A stretch of 64,000 nucleotides of DNA from Paenirhodobacter hankyongi (lineage in GTDB: Bacteria > Pseudomonadota > Alphaproteobacteria > Rhodobacterales > Rhodobacteraceae), in contig NZ_RCHI01000012.1 in the NCBI RefSeq assembly GCF_003664585.1, positions 60,668 to 124,667 on the forward strand. Reading direction: 5' to 3'. The notes beneath the pieces are model-generated. The model was given only the letters and a program-made list of their open reading frames with translations, did not search any database and was not told the DNA's origin. The translations under genes were made by a program, and so were the position numbers. Shown here one piece after another: positions 10,226-18,905 of this stretch. Numbering within the stretch: position 1 is the first letter of the stretch; each line of letters begins with the position of its first letter.

Positions 10226-10810
10226 TCATCGGCCGGGGGCACCGGCGTTTCTGCCGGCCATGATGACGCTGATCGAATAGCCGACCTCGGGCGTCAGATT
10301 GGCGAGGACCGCGGCGGCCTGTTCGGGGCGCATCCGGGCCAGGAAGCCTGCCGCGAATTCGGGCGCCATCGCCTCGAACAGCGGCGCCGCCTCCTTGGGT
10401 TTCATGTTCTCGTAGACGGTGACCAGGCGCGAAACATCCGCATCCGCGCCGGAATCGGCCACCGCCACGGTCTTCGACAACGCGTCCTCGGCCGCGATCA
10501 GGGTGGCCAGACGCTCGTCGATGCGCGCTTCGGCCAGTCGCAGCGCCTGCGCGCGGTCGGCGATGATGCCCTCGCGCAGGGCAAGCTTCTGCTCGCGGTC
10601 CTCGAGTGCACGCAACAGCGCGGCATTCGCGGCGGGGTCGGGGCAGATCGTGGGCGAGGCCCCGCTTCGGGTGTCGAGCGCCAGGGCGAGCCCGATGCCG
10701 TCGCCGATCCGCAGCACCGCCGCCAGCGCGAAGGCCGCCGCGATCAGTGGCAGCAGCGAGCGGCCCGGGCGCCAGCGCGGGCGCAGTGTGCGCGGGGCGG
10801 GCGGTTTCAT
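10226..10810 (-). CDS. motE: MotE/MgtE-N-like flagellar accessory protein
   Basis: A 194-residue protein with an N-terminal membrane or signal helix (about 19-38) and a central coiled coil (about 70-125). A C-terminal region has Met-Lys-Pro-Lys-Glu-Ala-Ala followed by MRPEQAAAVLANL, the pattern shared by the MgtE intracellular N domain and the alphaproteobacterial chaperone MotE. It overlaps the next upstream gene by 4 nt (ATGA). In rhizobia MotE is a periplasmic chaperone for a motility protein. The same role here is plausible but inferred. Confidence 0.7.
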   Translation of the reverse strand: MKPPAPRTLRPRWRPGRSLLPLIAAAFALAAVLRIGDGIGLALALDTRSGASPTICPDPAANAALLRALEDREQKLALREGIIADRAQALRLAEARIDERLATLIAAEDALSKTVAVADSGADADVSRLVTVYENMKPKEAAPLFEAMAPEFAAGFLARMRPEQAAAVLANLTPEVGYSISVIMAGRNAGAPGR

Positions 10811-11166
10811 TCCGCCGCCTCCATGTCCGGGCTGCGCGGCCGGCGGCGCAGCACGCGGTGGCGGCGCGGGTCGGTTTCCGCCTCGGGCAGGTCATGCAGC
10901 GCGGCCAGCATCAGTTCGAGCCGTTCGGCCCCCTGCTCGGCGCGGTCGGTCAGGGCGGTCAACTGTTCGGCCGAGAGCGCGGCGGTGGATTGCGCCCGGT
11001 TCAGCGCCTTCGTCATGTCGTCAACCTGGGCAGACAGCACGGCAATCGCCCCGCCCATGCCGTTCTCGAGCTGATTGAAGCGCTTCAGCCGGCGCGACAG
11101 CACAAGGCAATAGACCGCCGCCCCAAGCGCGCCGAGCCCGGCCAGAAGATCGGCAATCAATTGCAT
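10807..11166 (-). CDS. Small membrane-anchored coiled-coil protein of flagellar operon (DUF6468-like)
   Basis: A 119-residue protein with one N-terminal transmembrane helix (about residues 3-22), then a predicted coiled coil (about 30-95) and an Arg-rich C-terminal tail ending in acidic residues. It sits between fliL and the MotE-like gene, overlapping the latter by ATGA and separated from fliL by 10 nt. Short proteins of this architecture occur at this place in many alphaproteobacterial flagellar clusters; I associate them with DUF6468 but cannot verify this. Function unknown. Confidence 0.6.
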   Translation of the reverse strand: MQLIADLLAGLGALGAAVYCLVLSRRLKRFNQLENGMGGAIAVLSAQVDDMTKALNRAQSTAALSAEQLTALTDRAEQGAERLELMLAALHDLPEAETDPRRHRVLRRRPRSPDMEAAE

Positions 11167-11176
11167 CGGGCTCTCC

Positions 11177-11662
11177 TCAGTTCAGAACGAATTCCATGAT
11201 CAGCAGGTCGCGCACGCGGTCCTCGCCGCACACGATCTGCACCCGGCGCAGCATCTGCGCGCGCAGCCGGATCAGCGCGGCGGGGTCTTCGAGGTCGCGC
11301 AGGTCGACCGCCCGCAGATAGCCGTTGAGCACGTCGACCACCCGCGGCTTCAGGAGCTCCACGTCCTTCTGGTAGGCCGCCGGCACCTCGATCTGCGCCG
11401 AAAAGCGCAAGTGCCGCGCCGCCGGATCCGAGAGCGAGATCACCATCGGATCAAGCGCCACATAGGCGATGTCGGGCAGCGCATCGGGCCCCGTGGCTGC
11501 GCTCGGCGCCGGCGCGTGGCCGAGCGGGATCAGCCCGAGATAGAGCGCGGCAAAGCTGGCCCCGCCGCCGGCGATCATCAGCGCAAGGCCGAGAATCAGC
11601 GGCAGTTTCAGGCTCTTGGAGGGAGCCGCTTCCGGCTCTGTCTGTGTCTGTGTCTGCGCCAT
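11177..11662 (-). CDS. fliL: Flagellar basal body-associated protein FliL
   Basis: A 161-residue single-pass membrane protein. A short Gln/Thr-rich cytoplasmic N-terminus is followed by a transmembrane helix (about 20-45) and a periplasmic domain containing YVALDPMVISL and a C-terminal LLIMEFVLN, characteristic of FliL. FliL surrounds the MotAB stator and supports torque. It is the promoter-proximal gene of the leftward arm, divergent from fliF. Confidence 0.9.
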   Translation of the reverse strand: MAQTQTQTEPEAAPSKSLKLPLILGLALMIAGGGASFAALYLGLIPLGHAPAPSAATGPDALPDIAYVALDPMVISLSDPAARHLRFSAQIEVPAAYQKDVELLKPRVVDVLNGYLRAVDLRDLEDPAALIRLRAQMLRRVQIVCGEDRVRDLLIMEFVLN

Positions 11663-11680
11663 GGCATCACCGATTTCTTC

Positions 11681-11708
11681 GTCGACCCAGCTATAGCTCC
11701 GAGTCGAC
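11681..11708. promoter_or_regulatory. Nested palindromes in fliL-fliF divergent promoter region
   Basis: Two GTCGAC palindromes (11681-11686 and 11703-11708) flank a perfect 10-bp palindrome AGCTATAGCT (11689-11698). The whole arrangement lies in the 119-bp space between divergent fliL and fliF and could bind a dimeric regulator. No named operator is recognised. Confidence 0.4.
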
Positions 11709-11722
11709 TAACCGATTGTTAA
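11708..11722. promoter_or_regulatory. Candidate CtrA-binding box
   Basis: CTAA-N7-TTAA matches 7 of 8 fixed positions of the alphaproteobacterial CtrA box (TTAA-N7-TTAA). It lies 60 nt before the fliF start and 46 nt before the fliL start. CtrA controls flagellar genes in Rhodobacter relatives, so the site is plausible for both arms. Confidence 0.5.
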
Positions 11723-11781
11723 GGGCGATCGGGGAAAGATGCCTGGACGACGGGGCAGACGTCCGCTCGCGTGGAGGCTTG

Positions 11782-13413
11782 GTGTTGCAACAGTTGACGA
11801 CGGTATGGAGTGCCCTCGACACGCGTCGCCGGATCATCGTGGTAGGGGCAACGGCCCTCGTTTTTGCGGCGGTCCTGGCCCTGTCCAGCCTTGCCGCGCG
11901 GCCCGACATGGCGTTGCTTTATGCCGGGCTCGATGGCGCGAAGGCGGGCGAGGTGATCTCGGCGCTGGACCAGCGCGCGGCGAAATACGAGGTGCGCGGC
12001 GATTCGATCTATGTCGAGGCGCCGAAGCGCGACGAGCTGCGGATGACGCTTGCGGCCGAGGGGCTGCCCGCGACCGGCGGCGCGGGCTATGAGCTGCTCG
12101 ATTCGCTCTCGGGCTTCGGCACCACCTCGCAGATGTTCGACGCCGCCTATTGGCGCGCGAAGGAAGGCGAGCTGGCGCGCACTATCCTTGCCAATCCGGC
12201 GATCCGCGCGGCGCGGGTGCATATCGCGCCGCCTTCGGGCGTGTCCTTTCGCGCGCAGCATCGCCCCACGGCCTCGGTGACGGTCACCACGAACGCCGGC
12301 GGGCTGTCGCCGCCGCAGGCCAAGGCGCTGAAATATCTTGTGTCCTCGGCCGTGGCCGGAATGACGCCCGACGACGTCTCGGTGATCGACACGGCAAGCG
12401 GGCTGGTCGCGGCGGGAGACGAGAGCCCCGCCGCCTCGGGCACCGACCGGGCCGAGACGCTGCGCCGCAACATCGAGCGGCTGCTCGAGGCGCGGGTGGG
12501 CTATGGCAATGCGGTGGTCGAGGTCGCGGTCGAGACGGTGACCGAGCGCGAGGCGATCACCGAGCGGCGCATCGACCCGACCAGCCGCACGATGATCTCG
12601 ACCGACACCTCCGAAAGCTCGAACAAGGCCGACGAGAGCAAGACCGGCGGCGTCTCGGTCGCCTCGAACCTGCCCGACGGGCAGGGGGCGAATGGCGGCA
12701 GCTCGCAGCGGCAGGGCAACGAGACGCGCGAACGGACGAATTATGACCTGTCGGAAACCACACGCGAGGTGGTGCGCAATCCCGGCGACGTCAAGCGGAT
12801 CACCGTGGCGGTGCTGGTCGACGGCACCGAGGGCAAGGACGCGAACGGGCAGGTCTCGGTGGTGCCGCGCTCGGAGGACGAGATTGCCGCGCTGCGCGAC
12901 CTCGTCGCCTCGGCCGTGGGTTTTGACGAGGGGCGCGGCGACGTCATCACCATCCGCTCGATGGCCTTCCAGCCGATCGCCGAAAGCGGCGCGGTGGCGA
13001 CGGCGGGGATGCTCGGGGGCACGTCGCTCGACGTGATGCAGCTGATCCAGATCGCTGCGCTGGTCGTGGTGGCGGTGGTGCTTGCGCTGTTCGTGATGCG
13101 CCCGGCGCTTGCCCCGCGCACGCCTGCGCAGCCGCAGCTGGCCGGGCTGCCGGTGCCCGCGATACCGGGCGGGCCGCAGGCCCTGACCGGCGAGATCGCG
13201 GGCGACGAGATGCCGGCGACCGAGATGTCGGTGGTGTCCGATTTCCCGATGGCCGACCTGCCGGTGCCCTTCGCCATGGCCTCCGCCCTCGATGCGCAGG
13301 CCGAGATCGAGGATGACCCGGTCGCCCGGCTGAAGCGGCTGATCGGCCAGCGCCAGGCCGAATCGGTCGAGATCCTGCGCGGCTGGATGGAGCGACCGGA
13401 GGAGCGCGGCTGA
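11782..13413 (+). CDS. fliF: Flagellar MS-ring protein FliF
   Basis: A protein of about 543 residues with two transmembrane helices (about 20-40 and 430-450). These flank a periplasmic ring-building region with the YscJ/FliF motifs GDSIYVEAPKRDELR and VHIAPP, and a Ser/Gly-rich linker near 290-320. The frame is open back to 11644, but that part is Arg/Ser-rich and unlike FliF. GTG at 11782 (or TTG at 11785) follows a GGAGG at 11773-11777 and gives the expected N-terminus LQQLTTVW. It starts the rightward arm fliF-fliH-fliN-fliP and overlaps fliH by one base (TGATG). Confidence 0.92.
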   Translation: MLQQLTTVWSALDTRRRIIVVGATALVFAAVLALSSLAARPDMALLYAGLDGAKAGEVISALDQRAAKYEVRGDSIYVEAPKRDELRMTLAAEGLPATGGAGYELLDSLSGFGTTSQMFDAAYWRAKEGELARTILANPAIRAARVHIAPPSGVSFRAQHRPTASVTVTTNAGGLSPPQAKALKYLVSSAVAGMTPDDVSVIDTASGLVAAGDESPAASGTDRAETLRRNIERLLEARVGYGNAVVEVAVETVTEREAITERRIDPTSRTMISTDTSESSNKADESKTGGVSVASNLPDGQGANGGSSQRQGNETRERTNYDLSETTREVVRNPGDVKRITVAVLVDGTEGKDANGQVSVVPRSEDEIAALRDLVASAVGFDEGRGDVITIRSMAFQPIAESGAVATAGMLGGTSLDVMQLIQIAALVVVAVVLALFVMRPALAPRTPAQPQLAGLPVPAIPGGPQALTGEIAGDEMPATEMSVVSDFPMADLPVPFAMASALDAQAEIEDDPVARLKRLIGQRQAESVEILRGWMERPEERG

Positions 13414-14009
13414 TGAAGAAGCCCGTCCATCTGGAAACCTTCGAGACCGAGGCGCTCGAGCCGCAACAGATCGAGATCGCGCCGGCCGAGTTCGAGGAGG
13501 CGCGTCTTGCAGCCTTCGAGAAGGGCTATTCCGCCGGCTGGGACGATGCCATCGCCGCGCAGGATGCCGAGGTCGCCAAGCTGCGCACGCAGCTCGGCCG
13601 GCAGCTGCAGGAGATGTCCTTCACCTTCCACGAGGCGCGGCGCAACCTCCTGGCCGCGTTGCAGCCGCTGTTGCTGGAGATGACGGCGAAGGTGCTGCCC
13701 GCCGCCGCGAGGGAGGCGCTGCCGCAGATCGTCGCGGACGAGCTTCTGCCGCTTGCCGGCACGCTGCTCGACCGGCCGGTGACGGTGGTCGCGAACGCCG
13801 CAAGCCTTGCGCAGCTGCGCGCGCTGATGCCGCAGGAGGTGGCGCTGCCGCTGACCTTCACCGAGGAGCCGAGCCTGGGAGATGGCCAGGCCTTCGTCAA
13901 ATTCCCCGAGGCCGAGACGCGCATCGACCTCGACGGCGTGACCGCCGCGATCACCGCGGCGATCCGCAGCTATTTCGATGCAACCTTGCAGGAGACCGAC
14001 CATGGATGA
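13413..14009 (+). CDS. fliH: Flagellar export ATPase regulator FliH-like protein
   Basis: A 198-residue soluble protein: a Glu-rich N-terminus, a helical stalk (about 25-75) and a C-terminal domain resembling FliH/SctL, ending near VTAAITAAIRSYF. Sequence similarity in this family is low, so the call rests on size, helical composition and position between fliF and fliN. It would hold the FliI ATPase at the export gate; fliI is not in the window. It overlaps fliF by one base and fliN by 8 nt. Confidence 0.75.
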   Translation: MKKPVHLETFETEALEPQQIEIAPAEFEEARLAAFEKGYSAGWDDAIAAQDAEVAKLRTQLGRQLQEMSFTFHEARRNLLAALQPLLLEMTAKVLPAAAREALPQIVADELLPLAGTLLDRPVTVVANAASLAQLRALMPQEVALPLTFTEEPSLGDGQAFVKFPEAETRIDLDGVTAAITAAIRSYFDATLQETDHG

Positions 14010-14280
14010 GATCCGCCAAGACCCTGCCGCGAGCCCGTTCTCGCAGATCCCGATCGAGATCACGATCTCGGTCGGCAAGGCGCGCCCGCTGGTGCGCGAT
14101 CTGCTGCGGATGAAGCGTGACGCGATCCTGCCGCTCGACCGCAAGGTCGAGGACCCGGTCGAGCTCTATGTCGGCGACAAGCTGATCGCGCGCGGCGAGC
14201 TGACCGAGCTCGAGGGCGATCAGGCCGGCCAGCTTGCCGTGCGCCTGACCGAGGTGGTCGACCTGCAGAACGGTCTTTGA
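14002..14280 (+). CDS. fliN: Flagellar C-ring switch protein FliN
   Basis: A 92-residue protein matching the SpoA/FliN C-terminal domain: IPIEITISVGKARPLVRDLL, then LYVGDKLIARGEL and VRLTEVV. FliN forms the base of the C-ring and binds the export apparatus and FliM. ATG at 14002 is preferred, with GGAG ten nucleotides before it, although the frame is open a little further upstream. The 8-nt overlap with fliH implies coupling. Confidence 0.92.
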   Translation: MDEIRQDPAASPFSQIPIEITISVGKARPLVRDLLRMKRDAILPLDRKVEDPVELYVGDKLIARGELTELEGDQAGQLAVRLTEVVDLQNGL

Positions 14281-14283
14281 CCG

Positions 14284-15009
14284 ATGCGCCGCGCCGCGGT
14301 TCTGGCCGCGCTGATCTGCCTTGTCGCGCTGCCTGCCGGGGCGCAGCAGATCTCGCTCGATCTTGGCGGCAGCGACGGCCTTGCCGGCCGCTCGATGCTG
14401 ATGATCGCGGGGATCACCCTGCTCAGCATCGCGCCGGGGCTGGCGATCATGGTGACCTGCTTTCCCTTCGTGGTCACCGTGCTGTCGATCCTGCGTCAGG
14501 CGATGGGGCTGCAGCAGTCGCCGCCGAACATGCTGATCGTCAGCCTCGCGCTGTTCCTGAGCTGGTTCATCATGGAACCGACCTTCACCGAAAGCTGGAA
14601 CGCCGGCATCAGCCCGCTCCTCGACGGCACGATCGACCTTGCCACCGCGTTCGAGCGCGGCGTGGCGCCGTTTCGCGGCTTCATGGCGGGGCGGGTCAAC
14701 CCCGACACTTTCGCCCAGCTGTCGGGGATGCGCGACGGCACCCCCTTCGCGGGCGAACTGAAGGCGGCGCCGCTCTCCACCCTGGTGCCGGCCTTCATGC
14801 TGTCCGAGATCACCCGGGCCTTCGAGATCGGCTTTCTCGTCTATCTGCCCTTCCTCGTCATCGACCTCGTCGTCTCGGCGATCCTGATGTCGATGGGCAT
14901 GATGATGGTGCCGCCCGCCGCCGTGGCGCTGCCCTTCAAGCTTGCCTTCTTCGTGGTGGCGAACGGCTGGGTTCTGGTCTCGGGGGCGCTGGTGCGCAGC
15001 TATCTCTAG
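14284..15009 (+). CDS. fliP: Flagellar type III export gate protein FliP
   Basis: This 241-residue export-gate protein has a cleavable signal (residues 1-20), the FliP signatures RQAMGLQQSPPN, FLSWFIM and FMLSEITRAFEIGF, and four membrane helices. With FliQ and FliR (absent here) it forms the secretion channel core. It starts 4 nt after fliN. It ends 3 nt before the convergent stop of nasA, so the flagellar segment stops here and other fli/flh genes must be elsewhere. Confidence 0.95.
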   Translation: MRRAAVLAALICLVALPAGAQQISLDLGGSDGLAGRSMLMIAGITLLSIAPGLAIMVTCFPFVVTVLSILRQAMGLQQSPPNMLIVSLALFLSWFIMEPTFTESWNAGISPLLDGTIDLATAFERGVAPFRGFMAGRVNPDTFAQLSGMRDGTPFAGELKAAPLSTLVPAFMLSEITRAFEIGFLVYLPFLVIDLVVSAILMSMGMMMVPPAAVALPFKLAFFVVANGWVLVSGALVRSYL

Positions 15010-15012
15010 CGC

Positions 15013-17676
15013 TCAGGCCGCCGCCCCCTTGGTGCCGAACCGCGCGAGCAGCGCCGCAAGTTCGGGCCGGCACGAGCCGCACGACGTGCCCGCGCCAAGC
15101 GCCGCGCCGATCGCCTCGACGCTGCTCGCCTGACCCGAGGTGATCGCGGCGCAGATCTGGTTCAGCCCGACGTTCAGGCAGGCGCAGACGGTGGGCCCCG
15201 GGTCGGGCGCGTCGGCGCCGGGGCGGCCGGCCAGAACCCGCACCGCGTCGGGCCCGCCCACGGCCGCCACGACATGGCTGCGCGCCACCGCGATCGGGCG
15301 GGGCGAGATGAACAGCGCCGCGCGCAGCACGCCGTCTTCATGCAGCGCGATGCGGACCGTGCCGCGCGCCGCGTCGGTGACGGTGGCGGCGGTGGCGCCG
15401 GGCAGGCCGAACATCCGCCGCGCCAGCGCCTCCCAGTCCGGGGCGGGGTCGCTGCCGGCCAGCTCCATCTGCCAGCCACTGGCCGAGCGCAGCCGCGTCC
15501 AATAGGGCGCCTCGGGCTCGGGCCGGATCTCGCCGCTCACCGCGAACCCGTGCCAGCCTGCCGCGAAGCGCTCGATCGCGACGACCGAGCCCTTGCTTTC
15601 GGGCTGGCCCGAGATGGGGTCGGTCACCGCCCGCACCAGCGTGTCGATGCGCGCGGCCGAGGCGGTTTCCGCGGTCCAGTGCATCGGCACGAAGACCTCG
15701 CCCGGGCGCACCGCGTCCGAGATCGCGGCGCGCGCGATCACCGCACCGAGCGGGTTGTGCAGCCGCACCAGATCGCCCGCGCCAAGGCCAAGCCGGGCGG
15801 CGTCCTCGGGGTGGATCTCGCAATAGGGCTCGCCCAGATGCTGGTTCAGCCGCGGCGCCTTGGCGGTGCGGGTCATCGTGTGCCACTGGTCGCGGGTGCG
15901 GCCGGTGTTCAGCCGGAACGGGAAGGCGGCGCCTGGCCGGCTTTCGGGCCCGCGCGGCGTGACGGGCAGCATCCGCCCCTTGCCGTCGGGGGTGTGAAAG
16001 CGGCCATCGCCGAAGAAGCGCCCGCCGTTTTTGCGCGCATTGCGCGGCCAGACGAAGGGGGCGAGCGCGTCATACTCGGCGGCATCAATCCCGGCGAGGT
16101 CGGAGATGTCGAAATCGGATCCAAGCGCCCCGGCCACGCCCGACAACGCTGCGTATTCGGCAAAGACCTCGGCCACCGAGGACCAGCCGAAGGCCGCGGG
16201 CCAGCCCATGCGGCGTCCGACCTCGGCAAGGATCTCCCAATCCGGCCGGGCGCTGCCGGGGGCGGGCAGGGCGGCGCGCTGGCGGCTGATGCAGCGCTCG
16301 GAATTGGTGACGGTGCCCTCCTTCTCGGCCCAGGCGGCGGCGGGCAGCAGCACATGGGCGAGCCGGGCGGTGTCGGTGCACTCGGTGATGTCGGAGACGA
16401 CGACGAAGTCTGCGCCCTCGAGCGCGGCGCGCACCGCATCCGCCTCGGGCATCGAGACGACGGGGTTGGTGTGGATGATCCAGATCGCCTTGATCCGCCC
16501 CTCGCCCAGGGCGCGAAACATCTCGACCGCCTTCAGCCCGGCGCGCTCGGGCATCGCCGGCGCGTCCCAGAAGGCCTGAACGGCGGTGCGATGCGCGGGG
16601 GCCTCGAGGTCGAGGTGGCAGGCCAGCATGTTGGCAAGCCCGCCGACCTCGCGCCCGCCCATGGCGTTGGGCTGCCCGGTGACCGAGAACGGGCCCATGC
16701 CGGGGCGGCCGATCCGCCCGGTGGCCAGGTGGCAGTTGAGGATCGCGTTCACCTTGTCGGTGCCCGAGGACGACTGGTTGATGCCCTGGCTGTAGACGGT
16801 GACGACCTTCGGCGTGCCGATCCACAGATCGCAGAAGGCCTCCAGCTCGGCCGGGCTCAGCCCGCTCTCGGCCGGGTCCGAGGCCCGCGCGGCGGCAAGC
16901 GCCTCGGCAAAGCCGGTGACGTGGCGCAGGAAGGCGGTGTCGGTCGCGCCGCGCCGGTCGATCTCGGCCAGCAGGGCGTTGAAGATCGCCGCATCACCAC
17001 CCGGCGCCACGGCCAGATGCAGGTCGGCGATGTCGCAGCTTGCGGTGCGGCGGGGGTCGATCACCACGACCCGCATCGCGGGTCGCGCCGCCTTGGCGGC
17101 CACGAGGCGCTGATAGAGCACCGGATGGCACCAGGCGAGGTTCGAGCCGGTCAGCACCACCAGATCCGCCTCTTCAAGGTCGGCATAAAGCCCGGGCACG
17201 GTATCGGTGCCGAAGGCGCGGCGGTGGCCCGCGACCGACGATGCCATGCACAGCCGCGAATTCGTGTCGATGTTGGCCGAGCCGATGAAGCCCTTCATCA
17301 GCTTGTTGGCGACATAGTAATCCTCGGTCAGGAGTTGTCCCGAGACGTAGAAGGCGACCGCATCGGGGCCATGTTCGCGGATCACCTCGGAAAAGCGGGC
17401 CGCCACCAGATCAAGCGCCGTGTCCCAGCCGGTCTCGTGCCCAAGCACCCTCGGCGCGCGCAGCCGGTCGTCGAGGCCGAGCGTCTCGGCAAGCGCCGTG
17501 CCCTTCGAGCACAGCCGGCCGAAATTCGCCGGGTGGTCGGGGTCACCCTTCACCGCGATCCGGCCCGCGCCGTCGCGGCCCAGCAGCACGCCGCAGCCGA
17601 CGCCGCAATAGGGGCAGGTGGTGCGGATCGCCTCGGACGGGGCGAGGCGGGAGCGACGGGGCGCGGGCGAGGTCAT
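15013..17676 (-). CDS. nasA: Assimilatory nitrate reductase catalytic subunit NasA
   Basis: An 887-residue molybdopterin oxidoreductase reducing nitrate to nitrite in the cytoplasm. The N-terminal 4Fe-4S ligands are C21, C24, C28 and C56 (CPYCGVGC and GRLCSKG). Mo-bis-MGD domains follow, with SNLAWCHPVLYQR and YSQGINQS motifs. A C-terminal extension carries a BFD-like [2Fe-2S] motif, C831-x-C833 and C866-x2-C869, as in NasA of Klebsiella type. No Tat signal is present. The frame is open upstream, but ATG at 17676 overlaps the stop of the FAD protein (TGATG) and gives the expected N-terminus. It is the last gene of the nrt operon. Confidence 0.93.
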   Translation of the reverse strand: MTSPAPRRSRLAPSEAIRTTCPYCGVGCGVLLGRDGAGRIAVKGDPDHPANFGRLCSKGTALAETLGLDDRLRAPRVLGHETGWDTALDLVAARFSEVIREHGPDAVAFYVSGQLLTEDYYVANKLMKGFIGSANIDTNSRLCMASSVAGHRRAFGTDTVPGLYADLEEADLVVLTGSNLAWCHPVLYQRLVAAKAARPAMRVVVIDPRRTASCDIADLHLAVAPGGDAAIFNALLAEIDRRGATDTAFLRHVTGFAEALAAARASDPAESGLSPAELEAFCDLWIGTPKVVTVYSQGINQSSSGTDKVNAILNCHLATGRIGRPGMGPFSVTGQPNAMGGREVGGLANMLACHLDLEAPAHRTAVQAFWDAPAMPERAGLKAVEMFRALGEGRIKAIWIIHTNPVVSMPEADAVRAALEGADFVVVSDITECTDTARLAHVLLPAAAWAEKEGTVTNSERCISRQRAALPAPGSARPDWEILAEVGRRMGWPAAFGWSSVAEVFAEYAALSGVAGALGSDFDISDLAGIDAAEYDALAPFVWPRNARKNGGRFFGDGRFHTPDGKGRMLPVTPRGPESRPGAAFPFRLNTGRTRDQWHTMTRTAKAPRLNQHLGEPYCEIHPEDAARLGLGAGDLVRLHNPLGAVIARAAISDAVRPGEVFVPMHWTAETASAARIDTLVRAVTDPISGQPESKGSVVAIERFAAGWHGFAVSGEIRPEPEAPYWTRLRSASGWQMELAGSDPAPDWEALARRMFGLPGATAATVTDAARGTVRIALHEDGVLRAALFISPRPIAVARSHVVAAVGGPDAVRVLAGRPGADAPDPGPTVCACLNVGLNQICAAITSGQASSVEAIGAALGAGTSCGSCRPELAALLARFGTKGAAA

Positions 17677-18905
17677 CAGGCGGCACTCCGCAGGGCTGGG
17701 GCCGCGTCCTGGAAGGCCGGGCCGAAGATCACGGTGTCGCGGAAGGCGGAAATGTCGCCGCCCGCACGGATCAGGTTGAAGAACCAGCTGCCCTCGGCGG
17801 TGTCGCCATACATCACGGCGCCGATCAGCCGGTCGCCTTCGAGGATCAGCCGCTTGTAGACGGCGCGGGCGGGGTCGCGCAGGATGATCTCCTCGCGCCC
17901 GGGGCCGGCGGCGAAATCGCCCGCCGAGAACAGGTCGCAGCCCGTCACCTTGAGCTTGGTCGAGACCTCGCGCGGCACGAAGCAGGCCGCGCGGCCGCAC
18001 AGCGTCGCGGCGGCAACCTGCGCCTGATCGTAAAGCGGCGCGACAAGGCCGAAGAGCGCGCCGTCATGTTCGACGCATTCGCCAAGCGCCAGCACGCCGG
18101 GGGCCGAGGTCTCCATCCGGTCGTTCACCACGATGCCGCGGTTGCACGCCAGACCCGCCGCTTGCGCCAGCGCGATGTTCGGGCGGATGCCGACCGCCAT
18201 CACCAGGATGTCGCAGGCGATCTCCGTGCCGTCGGTCAGCCGCAACGCCCGCACCGCGCCCCCCTCGCCGAGGATCTCCTCGGACTGCGCGGCGCACAGC
18301 ACGCGGATGCCGCGCGCCTCGAGATCGGCCTGCAGCAGCCGTCCCGCCTCGGGGTCGAGCTGCCGCTCCATCAGATGCGGCGCGATATGGATGACGGTGA
18401 CCGCCATGCCGCGGGTGGCAAGCCCCGCCGCAGCCTCGAGGCCAAGCAGGCCGCCGCCGATCACCACCGCGCGCCCGCCGGTCTCGGCCGCCGCGATCAT
18501 CGCCGAGGTATCCTCGAAATCGCGATAGGCGATCACCCCCTTCAGGTCGCGGCCGGGCAGCGGCACGATGAACGGGGTCGAGCCGGTGGCGATCACCAGC
18601 CGGTCATAGGGCACCGCGCCCTTCTCGCCGGTGACCACGCGGGCCGCGGTGTCGATCGCCGTCACCCGCTCGCCGAAGCGGCAGGTGACGCCGGCGCGGG
18701 CATACCAGTCGGCATCATGGGTGACGATCTCGTCAAAGCGCTTCTCGCCCGACAGCACCGGGCTCAGCAGGATGCGGTTGTAAGTGCCGCGCGGTTCGGC
18801 GTTGAAGAGGGTCACCTCCCAGCGGCCCGGGGCCTCGTCGAAGAGGTGCTCGAGCATCCGCCCCGAGGCCATGCCGGCGCCGATCACCACCAGCCGCCCG
18901 GTCAT
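17676..18905 (-). CDS. FAD/NAD(P)H oxidoreductase, electron donor for assimilatory nitrate reductase
   Basis: A protein of about 409 residues resembling the N-terminal FAD half of NirB and the NADH-dehydrogenase subunit of assimilatory nitrate reductase. It has an FAD dinucleotide fold at the N-terminus (VVIGAGMASG), the NirB-type motif TYNRILLSPVLSG near 42-54, a second dinucleotide fold near 148 (VVIGGGLLGLEAAAGL), and LALGECVEH near the FAD-binding end. It lacks the BFD, siroheme and 4Fe-4S domains of a complete nitrite reductase. ATG at 18905 overlaps the preceding stop; a GTG directly before it, at 18908, is an equally spaced alternative behind AAGGA. It should pass NAD(P)H electrons to NasA. 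Confidence 0.82.
   Translation of the reverse strand: MTGRLVVIGAGMASGRMLEHLFDEAPGRWEVTLFNAEPRGTYNRILLSPVLSGEKRFDEIVTHDADWYARAGVTCRFGERVTAIDTAARVVTGEKGAVPYDRLVIATGSTPFIVPLPGRDLKGVIAYRDFEDTSAMIAAAETGGRAVVIGGGLLGLEAAAGLATRGMAVTVIHIAPHLMERQLDPEAGRLLQADLEARGIRVLCAAQSEEILGEGGAVRALRLTDGTEIACDILVMAVGIRPNIALAQAAGLACNRGIVVNDRMETSAPGVLALGECVEHDGALFGLVAPLYDQAQVAAATLCGRAACFVPREVSTKLKVTGCDLFSAGDFAAGPGREEIILRDPARAVYKRLILEGDRLIGAVMYGDTAEGSWFFNLIRAGGDISAFRDTVIFGPAFQDAAPALRSAA

Noticed and set aside
11644..11781. N-terminal extension of FliF to 11644
   Set aside because: The extra 46 residues are unlike FliF, run through the divergent promoter region and overlap fliL. GTG 11782 has a GGAGG site.
15274..17859. 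Long plus-strand open frame across nasA
   Set aside because: Antisense to a fully motif-supported NasA; composition is typical of a GC-driven shadow frame.
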